Shown here piece by piece: positions 1 to 8,000 of a stretch of DNA of 23,488 nt. The position numbers and the translations under genes are program-made. The DNA comes from Isotricha intestinalis (lineage: Eukaryota > Ciliophora > Litostomatea > Vestibuliferida > Isotrichidae): NCBI GenBank assembly GCA_023807065.1, contig JAJJLU010000681.1:1-23488 (forward strand). Direction: 5' to 3'. Numbering within the stretch: position 1 is the stretch's first letter; the number at the start of each line of letters is the position of its first letter. The notes under the pieces are model-generated. The model did not search any database. It worked only from the letters and a program-made list of their open reading frames with translations, and was not told the origin of the DNA.

Positions 1-765
1 CCATATTTTAATATATGAATCCAAAGAACAAGAAAATAATAATTCATTATTATAAAATATTATTTTATTAATAACATCATCATGTGCATTATCAATAATA
101 ATATCTTCCTTAAAATCTATATTCTCATTATTTTTCTTCCAAATTTTAATTTCTGTATCAGAACAACTTGAAAAACAATTATCATCAAAAATAGAAATAT
201 ACATAACACAATTTTTATGTGCTTCTTTAGCAAAACATGGTTTTAATTTTATATTAAATATATTATGGATTATATCTTTCTCATAAATTTCAATTCTTCC
301 ATTCCATGTTCCAATTATATGAAGTCCATTTGGAAATGTTGATAAACATGTTATATTTTTTTTTTCTACTTTTCTATCTGAAAATTCATTTGGTTTATGA
401 TCTGATTCTTTTTTACTCATTCCCTCAAATAATTTGTAAATTACTTGATTTCTATTTTCATTTAATGTTATAGGATAATCTTCTTTTAATTTTAATGTTA
501 ATTTCATAGATCCTTTTTCTTAGTCATATTCTAATTCAAATTTTTTGTTATTCAATAAATCAACTATTCTTTCTTTTATTTCTTGTAAACTTTTATCTTT
601 AAAATCACTATTTACATTTAAATTTTCTTGCTCAATTGAAGTGTCAAAAAATTTATAATCTTCATTATTTTCAACATATATATTTATAGCATTTTTTGTA
701 TTGTTTTCTTTTAATTTTATTGTCCAATTTTTATATTTGATAATTTCTTCTTCCATATCTACCAT
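1..765 (-). CDS. WD-repeat protein, partial at left edge, in-frame TAA at 520-522
   Basis: Read on the minus strand from ATG 763-765, this encodes 81 residues and then a TAA (520-522). The same frame then stays open for 173 codons to the window edge. The downstream half has three WD40-type blades: one ending in a GRIEIY strand, one with SCSDTEIKIW, and one with SCSLDSYIKIW at the edge. The upstream half alternates beta-like strands with a helix (KSLQEIKERIVDLLNNKKFELEYD) and seems to flow straight into MKLTLKLKEDYPITLNE after the TAA, as if one N-terminal domain were split. Either this is one gene with a nonsense codon (pseudogene, allele or sequence error), or it is an 81-residue gene followed 12 nt later by a second gene starting at ATG 505-507. 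No GT-AG intron removes the TAA without deleting apparently structured sequence. The WD fold is well supported; cellular role is unknown. The gene continues beyond the window. Confidence 0.7.
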
Positions 766-867
766 ATTATTATTTTCTATTAAAAAAGTTAATTATGATT
801 TTTTTATATCTTTTTAAAAAATATTTTTAACAATATGATTAAATAATTATTGAAATTATAGAAAAAA
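766..867. promoter_or_regulatory. Divergent intergenic promoter region, 102 bp
   Basis: This spacer separates the starts of two divergent genes (WD-repeat on minus, TPR co-chaperone on plus), so it must hold both 5' leaders and core promoters. It is nearly pure A/T. TATAGAAA lies 10 nt upstream of the plus start and AATAGAAA lies close upstream of the minus start, a motif also seen before two other minus-strand genes here. No promoter consensus is known for this organism, so the assignment rests on gene arrangement only. Confidence 0.4.
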
Positions 868-2267
868 ATGTCAGAGAAAAAAGAAGAAAGTTTAAAATTT
901 CCAGAAAGTTTTTCAAAGAATATATAGAAACAATAAATGATATATATCTCTTAAATTTATTTATTCCATTAGTAGACAAAAATCCAATAATAAAAAATTT
1001 ATTAAAATCGAAAATAAATCAAATAAAAGAAAAGAAAATTTCAGAATCAGATGAATTAATATCGAAAACAGAAAAAGAATCAGGAAATAATTTTATGAAA
1101 AATCAAAGTTATAATGAAGCAATAACTCATTATACTTATTCTATAATTTCAAATCCAAATGAATCAACAACTTATTGTAATAGAGGATTTGCATTTATGA
1201 AAATAAATGAAGAAGAAAAAGCAATTTTTGATTTTACAAAAGCTATAAATTTAAATAATAATTATGTAAAAGCTTATTATAGAAGAGCAATGTGTTATTC
1301 AAAAATAAAAAAATATAAATTAGCTTATGATGATTTATTATATTTAATTAATTCTGACAATGATTCACAAGAAGTAGAAAATTTAGTTGAATCAAATTTA
1401 AAAAATTGGAAAAATGATGTTGGTGATAATTTTAAAAGTATTTCTTCACAATTAATTAATAATTTAAATGAAGCCAGAAATCATAAATTAATATTAGAAA
1501 AAAATCCATGGGAAATTTCAAAAGAAAAAAAAGAAAATTTTGAAAAATGGAAAGAATCAGGAAATAAAGTTAAAGAAGAAATAATAAATGAAATAAATAA
1601 TAAGAAATATAATAAAGCAAATGACATTGTAAATTTATGTTATCAACAATGTAAAAAATTTAAAGAAGGATTTGAGAATAATAATATTTATTATATTGAA
1701 ATAATTAATTCAATGAAAGAACTAAATTGTTTAAAATTATTATTAGATAATGCACCAGAAGAAAAAAAAGAAGAAGTGAAAAAAGTAAAAAAAGTAAATT
1801 TAAATAGAGATAATTTTTTTAAAACCTCTCTTTTAAGTAAAGAACAAAGAGAAAAAGCAACAAAAATTGCAGAAGAAGATATTCATTTTTCTGATTTTTC
1901 TAAAAGTGCATATGGATTTGAAAAAGCTTTTAATTCTTTTAAAGATAGAGAAGAAAAATTTTTTGAATTTTTAATATATTTTGAAGGAAAAAATATTTTA
2001 GAAAGTTATAAAAATACTGAAATTCCTGTTCCTGTTTTAAATGGTATTATTAAATGTTTTAAAAATAGAAGTTCTGATATTTTATCATATACAAATTTAT
2101 TTGTTGATTATTTTCAAGGAATTTGTAAATCTAAATCTTTTGGATTGGTTAAAAACTTTATTAAAAAAAGTGATAAAGAATTAATTAGAAATTTACTAAA
2201 TAAAATTTCTGAAAATGATTCTTCTAAAAAAGAGTTATGTGATAAATTAGTAAATGAATTTAAATAA
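868..2267 (+). CDS. RPAP3/SPAG1-like TPR co-chaperone (exons 868-907 and 928-2267)
   Basis: The spliced product is 459 residues. The first exon gives MSEKKEESLKFPE plus one base. Removing the 20-nt intron 908-927 restores the frame exactly, and the total is a multiple of three. Residues about 60-165 form a tetratricopeptide domain of the carboxylate-clamp kind (ESGNNFMKNQSYNEAI, then NNYVKAYYRRAMCY), the type that binds the C-terminal EEVD of HSP90/HSP70. A second TPR-like helical pair lies near 215-255. Residues about 332-440 match the RPAP3_C pattern (SAYGFEKAFNSFKDREEKFFEFL, then an LVKNFIKKSDKELI helix). In known families this pairing occurs in RPAP3 and SPAG1/dynein-assembly factors, R2TP-type HSP90 adaptors that help build axonemal dyneins and other large complexes. 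Assignment to RPAP3 versus SPAG1 is not possible by eye. Without splicing, the frame would open only at ATG 1095 and lose the first TPR helix. Confidence 0.8.
908..927 (+). other. Predicted 20-nt spliceosomal intron
   Basis: The sequence GTTTTTCAAAGAATATATAG starts with GT and ends with TATAG. The ATG at 868 runs into an in-frame TAG at its end, whereas excision joins A|AA (Lys) and puts the reading frame into the long TPR frame. It sits in phase 1. The 3' end, ATATAG, is shared with the other predicted intron at 9814-9843. There is no transcript evidence. Confidence 0.75.
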
Positions 2268-2581
2268 AATATGCTTTTTTAAAATATATTAAAAATAATA
2301 ATTTATTTAAATGTTTTATAAAAAATTAAAAAAGTTAATTTAAATAAATCAAGAAAAAAAAATAATTTGAAGAATATGTATTTATACATTTCTTTGACAA
2401 TTATAATTTAAATATAAATTATCAATTATTATAATAAATCAACATATGAAATTATATATAATAGATATAATAATTGAAATTTTTTTTTTATTAATCAATC
2501 TTTTATATATATGTAAAAAACTAATTTACTCCAAATTATTATTTAAATCTATTTATCTTTCAAAATTAAAGAAAATAAAAA
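2268..2581. other. Intergenic, no gene seen
   Basis: This 314-nt A/T-only-like spacer lies between two plus-strand genes. No convincing ORF or RNA gene is present. It holds a short perfect hairpin candidate, ATGTAT-TT-ATACAT, near 2375-2388, which is expected often by chance at this base composition. It presumably contains the 3' UTR of the upstream gene and the promoter and leader of the downstream one. Confidence 0.6.
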
Positions 2582-3040
2582 ATGTCAAGCGATTTATACG
2601 AATGTAGATATTGTAAAAGAACATTTTCAATTTTTCAAAAGAAAGAACATGAAAAAAATTGTAGTATGAATTTCAATATAATTGATTCAACAACAACATC
2701 AAATTCGAAAAAATTAAAAGGAAACAAAGGTATGGACAGTGGATCATTTCCAGTTGAACAATATTCTGAGTTAAAAAAATTGGAGGAGGAACCAATTTAT
2801 GAAACAAAATTTCTACCAATTCCTCAAAAATCATCAAAAGATTACAATAAAGGAGGTATTATTTTTGAAGGAAATCAATCTCATATTACTTATAGTGGTC
2901 AGGAAGATAATCAAAATAATATAAATAAAAAATCAATTGATAATTATTCTTTTGGTAATAGTAGTAAAATCAATCAAGAAACTGGAAAGGTTTTAGGTGA
3001 TCTTAAAGATTTAATTAATGAAATACAAAATGATAATTAA
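2582..3040 (+). CDS. Small C2HC zinc-finger protein, function unknown
   Basis: This is a 152-residue protein. Near the N-terminus it has one zinc finger, C8-x2-C11-x11-H23-x3-C27, in the stretch YECRYCKRTFSIFQKKEHEKNC (residues 6-27). The rest is polar and probably disordered (Ser/Asn/Lys rich) and ends in a short amphipathic helix (GKVLGDLKDLINEIQ). The finger has the same C-x2-C-x11-H-x3-C/H spacing as both N-terminal fingers of the RING-H2 protein encoded next door, 127 nt downstream on the same strand. A common origin or related binding partner is therefore plausible. No enzymatic domain is visible. The start at ATG 2582 is preceded by an A-rich leader and no upstream exon is needed. Function is not recognised. 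Confidence 0.8.
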   Translation: MSSDLYECRYCKRTFSIFQKKEHEKNCSMNFNIIDSTTTSNSKKLKGNKGMDSGSFPVEQYSELKKLEEEPIYETKFLPIPQKSSKDYNKGGIIFEGNQSHITYSGQEDNQNNINKKSIDNYSFGNSSKINQETGKVLGDLKDLINEIQNDN

Positions 3041-3167
3041 AAATTAAAAAATTATATTGATTATTATATGTTTATTAAAGAAATTATTTTTTTATATTAT
3101 AAAAAATAAAAAATATCAAAAATCTAATAAACAATCATTTAAAAAAATAAATAAATAAAAGTATCAA

Positions 3168-4466
3168 ATGGAAAACATAGAAACATATAAATGTGCAAAA
3201 TGTAATCACGAAATTCCAATAACAAACAAAGTATTACATGAATTACGTTGTCCAGGACCTTCACAAAAAGAAGAGAATATTGAGAATAAAAATAATGTGA
3301 ATTTGGAAAATGAAAAAAAAAAAAACGAACCTGAAAAAAAGTTAATTAAAAAGGAAGAAGAAGTTAAATTTATTCCCGAACCCTCAGAATTATTTACTTG
3401 TTCTGAATGTCATCAAACAATGCTTTTAAAAGAAAAAGAAGATCATATGTTAAGTCATGCTTTACAAAATGAAGAATATGAACAAAATAATGAAGAGAGA
3501 AAAAGAGAAGAACAAAGATTGAGAGATAGACATGAAGAAAGAAGAAATGGAAGAAGAGTTGTTAGAGAAAGCAACGGTTACACAAGAGAATCTTTTGAAG
3601 AGGATTTAGGAAATGGAATGATTAGAGTATCAAATATTTTAAGAGATCCAAATGGAAATGTTATTTCACATCAATCAAGTGTCTTACAAATGAATAGAAA
3701 TAATAATAATAATAATAATAATTATAATAATAATAGAAGATTATATGATGATGATAATAATAATAATATTGGAAGACATCAAATTACAAGAGATAATTAT
3801 GGAAATAATATTGAAACAATTACTAGACAACTTCCTAATGGCAGCATATCTAAAAAAACAATTGTTAAGGACATAAATGGTAATATAATATCACAACAAG
3901 AACAAATTATTTCAAATAATTCTAATATTATTATGAATTCGAATAATAACAGAAGAAATATGAATAATAATAATATGGATATGGATATGAATATGAATAA
4001 TATGAATATGAATAATATGAATAGGAATATAAATGAAATGATGAGTAATATGATGAGACAAATGAATATGATACCACGTTTAAATATGAGAAATGGTTTA
4101 ATGAGTAGTTTCAATGATTTTAATGAAATTGAAAATATGTTTAATAATAATCCTTTCTTTAATGCTATGAGAATGTCAAATTTTATGGGAATGAATATGA
4201 ATAATCCAAATGTTTCTCCAGTTCAAAGAAATGTTTTAGAATCATTACCTGAAATCACATTAGATGATATAAGTAAATTAGATGGTGAAAAAAAAAATTG
4301 TGTAATTTGTTTAAATGATTTTAAAGTAGGTGATAAAGTTATGATATTACCTTGTGTTCATATTTTTCATTCTCAATGTATAAGAGATTGGTTTGGTTCA
4401 AAAGATACATGTCCAATATGCAAATTTAAATTAACTCCAGAAAACATAAATAGAAATTTTGAATAA
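3168..4466 (+). CDS. RING-H2 E3 ubiquitin ligase with N-terminal zinc fingers
   Basis: This is a 432-residue protein. Zinc finger 1 is C9-x2-C12-x11-H24-x3-C28 and finger 2 is C78-x2-C81-x11-H93-x3-H97. A charged Arg/Glu stretch follows (about 105-135). The middle part carries Asn and Met/Asn low-complexity runs (about 176-200 and 250-300) and a repeated motif, D-x-N-G-N-x-I-S (160-167 and 235-242). The C-terminus is a complete RING-H2: C378, C381, C396, H398, H401, C404, C415 and C418, with canonical spacing (x2, x14, x1, x2, x2, x10, x2). All eight ligands are present, so it should bind two zincs and recruit an E2 enzyme for ubiquitin transfer. No membrane span is seen, so a cytosolic or nuclear ligase is likely. 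The substrate is unknown; the N-terminal fingers are candidates for recognition. Confidence 0.9.
   Translation: MENIETYKCAKCNHEIPITNKVLHELRCPGPSQKEENIENKNNVNLENEKKKNEPEKKLIKKEEEVKFIPEPSELFTCSECHQTMLLKEKEDHMLSHALQNEEYEQNNEERKREEQRLRDRHEERRNGRRVVRESNGYTRESFEEDLGNGMIRVSNILRDPNGNVISHQSSVLQMNRNNNNNNNNYNNNRRLYDDDNNNNIGRHQITRDNYGNNIETITRQLPNGSISKKTIVKDINGNIISQQEQIISNNSNIIMNSNNNRRNMNNNNMDMDMNMNNMNMNNMNRNINEMMSNMMRQMNMIPRLNMRNGLMSSFNDFNEIENMFNNNPFFNAMRMSNFMGMNMNNPNVSPVQRNVLESLPEITLDDISKLDGEKKNCVICLNDFKVGDKVMILPCVHIFHSQCIRDWFGSKDTCPICKFKLTPENINRNFE
3698..3735 (+). repeat. AAT microsatellite inside the RING-H2 gene
   Basis: A run of AAT units interrupted by one TAT encodes an Asn tract in the RING-H2 protein. 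Such tracts recur in several genes here and reflect the AT-rich, Asn-rich proteome. The length is likely variable between strains. Confidence 0.85.
3959..4035 (+). repeat. ATG-AAT hexamer-type coding repeat (Met/Asn tract)
   Basis: Imperfect repeats of ATGAAT, ATGGAT and AATATG encode an alternating Met/Asn/Asp stretch in the linker of the RING-H2 protein. The array is degenerate, which suggests expansion by replication slippage followed by point change. Confidence 0.8.
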
Positions 4467-4520
4467 ATTAGAACAAAAAAAATATTTTTTAATTTAAAAA
4501 TATATTTAATTAAAAGAAAA

Positions 4521-5012
4521 TCATAATTCAGGGATATTATCTAAAATATCTTGTCTTTTATATTCATCAGTAGTTTTTTTAGCTTTATAGAATTGATAAG
4601 AATAGTAACCTCCAGGGATAATAACAATTGCTCCAAGAACCCAAAACATAATTCCTCCTCCTGGAGTTGCATCTGCAATTGCATTTATAAATCCTAATAT
4701 TATTAATACTACTCCTAATCCTGCTAATATTAATGATACTATAAATGTCTTTTTTAATCTTAAAGGAATTTTAAATTTTGTTGGAAATATTATATTATTA
4801 TCATTGTTTTGTATATTCATATTATTTATTATTGTATTGTTGTTATTTTTTAATCCCTCTTTTTCGTTTTTTACTTTTGGATTCTCTTCTATATTTATGT
4901 CATCGTTATCTATTAATTCATTTTCTTTTTTTTCGTTTTTTGAAATGTTCTGTGATTTATCTTTTTCAATGTCAGATACATCTATCATTTCTACTCCATT
5001 TCTTTTATCCAT
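4521..5012 (-). CDS. TMEM230/DUF872-like two-span membrane protein
   Basis: This is a 163-residue protein. The first 80 residues are a polar, acidic, disordered cytosolic tail. TM1 spans about 89-110 and TM2 about 119-141, joined by a very short Gly-rich loop (ATPGGG). The end of TM2 has PGGYYSYQFYKAK and the C-terminus reads ILDNIPEL. These match the TMEM230/TMEM134 (DUF872) pattern of a hairpin membrane domain with a P-G-x-Y motif and a terminal DIP-type motif. In animals TMEM230 is linked to vesicle traffic in the secretory and endosomal system. The same role here is inference. This is the only complete gene in the window that stops with TGA. It faces the RING-H2 gene tail to tail (54 nt) and the EF-hand gene head to head (69 nt). 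Confidence 0.75.
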   Translation of the reverse strand: MDKRNGVEMIDVSDIEKDKSQNISKNEKKENELIDNDDINIEENPKVKNEKEGLKNNNNTIINNMNIQNNDNNIIFPTKFKIPLRLKKTFIVSLILAGLGVVLIILGFINAIADATPGGGIMFWVLGAIVIIPGGYYSYQFYKAKKTTDEYKRQDILDNIPEL

Positions 5013-5081
5013 TTAAATTCAAAAATGTTTTTTTTTCAAATCTTTTTTAATTCTTTTTCTCAATAAAAAAATAAAAAATTA
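5013..5081. promoter_or_regulatory. Divergent promoter region, 69 bp
   Basis: The starts of the TMEM230-like gene (minus) and the EF-hand gene (plus) are only 69 bp apart, so both leaders and promoters must fit here. The sequence is oligo-T in the minus-gene half and A-rich in the plus-gene half. No recognised motif was found. Confidence 0.4.
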
Positions 5082-8000
5082 ATGTCTAAATCAAGAAAAA
5101 CTAATTCTTCAGTAAGTTTTTCAAAAGAAGAAATAAAGGAAAAATTAAGAGAAATTTTATTAAAAATGAATAGTGAATATTCTTTATCTCGCTTTTGTGA
5201 ATATATTGAAAATATAACAGGAGGAAAATTTTCTTTTTTAACATTTAGAGAGATATTAGATAAAATATATCCTGATATTCAACAAGGAGATAAAATATAT
5301 TTATTAAAATATACATCATTAAGTTCTTTAGGAATTTCTGAAAATTTTCTTTTAGTTTCTCTTTTTAAACTTTTTTCTTTTTTTGAAAAAATTATAGATA
5401 AACGAATTCTTTCTCCTTCGTTTATTTATTATAAAGTTGTTGATATAATAGAAAAAAAATTTAATCTTTCAACTTTAGAATTAATATATAAATTTAATCT
5501 TACTTTAGAAACTGAAGTTACTGTAAATGATTTTTATACTTCGTTTTCTCAGAAATTATTATTAGATGAAATAAGTAGTATTATTTTATTTAAGGGGATC
5601 GATTATAAGAAAAAAGGGAAAATTCGTATTGAAGATTTAGTTTTAGTTATTGATTCTTTTAGAGATAATTCTTTGGAAGAAAATAAAATTGATGATGATG
5701 CAATTAAAAAAGCACAAATATTAAAAATATTTATGGATAAAAATTTAATTACTGTTGACCAATTATTTGAAGGAGCTGATTTAAATTATTTAAAATATGA
5801 TGATTTAAAATCAAGAATAATGAAAGAAATAAAATTATCTCAAAAAAATTTTAATGAAGAAGAACCAATAAATGAATCAACAGTAGATAATGTTTTATTA
5901 CATTTAAATAAAAATGATAAAATATTTAAAGATTCATTTGAACAATATTTACCGAGTGAAAAGAAGAAAAAAGAGGAAGAAAATAATACAATATTTTTAA
6001 ATGATATTCAGAAATATTGGATAAATGAATATTTAGATATGTTATCTTCAATAAGTATAACACCAAAAATGGCTTTTGAAGCAGTATCACATGTAAATCA
6101 AAAAAATATAATAAATTTAGAAGATTTGAAAAGACAATTAAAAATAATTTTACCAAACGGAAGAATTACAACAGAAGAAGCAAATTCAATTATGGATTCT
6201 TTTGATTTAAATAAAACAAGACAATTAGAAATTAATCAATATGAAAATATTATTAATCAAGTATTAAATGGTGGAAATGAAAATAAAGTTAAAACTAATA
6301 ATGATTTTAATAATAATAATCGAAATATTATGAATATTTGGGCAAGAGGAGATAAATCTACTAATTATCATTTATTACCTGTTAAAGGGAATTTTAAAAT
6401 TTTAGATAATTTAAGAAAGGATTTGGAAAAAAATTTAATTTTATATGATAATAAAGAAAATGAAATTAATGCAAATAATATTAATTTTAAAGCAGTTAAT
6501 ATTAATGAAGGTGATAATACTTTTATTGAAGAATATGATCCTATTTCTAAAAAAAATATTAAGAAATATACTAATGAAAGTGATGGATTAAATAAAAGTA
6601 AAAATAAATTTAAAAATGATTCTTTTCCTATTGAAGAATATGAAGATGAGTTTTATTTGATTGAAGCACTTGAAAATTTTTCTGCTGAAAAAAATTATTT
6701 TGCTACTTTTGAATTATTTAATTATTTAACTATAAAAAATCATTTTCCAAGAGAAAGAATGTCACAATTTGTAAAATTATTAGATAATGATTTAGATGGT
6801 TTTATTTCTTTATTAGAAGTTATGTCTTTTTTATTAAATTATTTCAAATATAGAAGTACAAAATTATTATTAAAATATTTATACATTCAAATTTATAATG
6901 AATTTAAAATGGATTCTTGTGATGATTTTTTCATTAAAAATAATATTGATATTTATAAAGAAGTATATGTAAATAATTTATGTAAATTGCTAAATAATTT
7001 AAATGTTGAATTTCCTATTTCTACAAAATTATATGATGAAATGACTACAATTTTTCCTTCTCCAATTATATATAAAAATTTATGTGAATTAATTGATGAA
7101 TATAAAGATCAAGATAAATTTAATAAAAAATCTTTATTTAAAAATGGTTCTCATGAAGTTGATATGAAATATTTAGAAGATTGTATTAAAAGAATAATAT
7201 ATGGAATAATTGATGAAGATGAATTTATAAATACAGATTATTTAAAGGCAAAGAATTTTAGAGACAATTTAAAAAGTATATTAGATAAATGTGATAATGT
7301 TATGAATTTAGAACAATATAATTTAAATTTTGTTAAGGCTTTAAACATAGAACCTGAAATTTCTTTAACAATATTTCAATTATTAAAAAATATTTCTCCT
7401 GAAGGAGAACAATTAATTTCAAAAAGTGATTTAATTTCTTTTTTAGAATCTTATATAACTGATAATGATAATATTAATTTAATTGATGATTCCTTATTAA
7501 ATGAAAAAATAACAACTTCTGAAATATTACAAAATTTAGAAAATAATAGTGCTTCCATAAAATATGCTTTTGAAAAAATTCCTTTTAGTAGAAATGGAGT
7601 TTTAACTATAAATGAAATTAGAAATACTTTAACTCAATTTTATAATGGTATATTACCAAAAAAACATTTAATGCAAATACTTGCTGATTTAGATGATAAT
7701 AAAAATGGTATGATAAGCTATTTACAATTAGAAATGTTTCTATATGAATATTCAGGAAGTAATTATTCAAATAAATTTTCATCAATATTAGAAATAGAAT
7801 TTATAGCAAGTAATATATTAAAACAACATTATAAAAATGCAGATGATTATTTTTCAGAACCAAGATATCAAAATATTATTAAAAATCAATTTAACATTTC
7901 AAAAGAAGAACATGATAATATTTTAATAAATATATCATCAAGTAATAATAATAGAAATGAATTATTTGAATTATTATGTAAAAAAGAAGGTAAAAAAAGT

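Noticed and set aside
444..765. Conventional intron removing the TAA at 520-522
   Set aside because: The nearest frame-keeping GT-AG option is about 72 nt, would delete an apparently structured helix and strand, and lacks the ATATAG end seen in the two supported introns.
870..1094. Reassigned stop codons (TAG and TAA as sense) to extend the RPAP3-like gene to ATG 868
   Set aside because: The first exon and the long frame are in different registers, so reading through stops would not join them; a 20-nt intron does, and long genes elsewhere contain no in-frame stops.
2375..2388. Short inverted repeat as a terminator or RNA hairpin
   Set aside because: Six A/T base pairs with a 2-nt loop are expected by chance at this base composition.
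3797..4114. 105-residue minus-strand ORF, very hydrophobic
   Set aside because: It is the antisense of the Met/Asn-rich linker of the RING-H2 gene; the Ile/Leu/Phe composition is what the complement of AT-rich Asn/Met codons gives.
4778..5050. Two overlapping plus-strand Phe/Leu/Tyr-rich ORFs over the TMEM230-like gene
   Set aside because: They are shadows of the minus-strand gene, which has a clear domain match and a good start.
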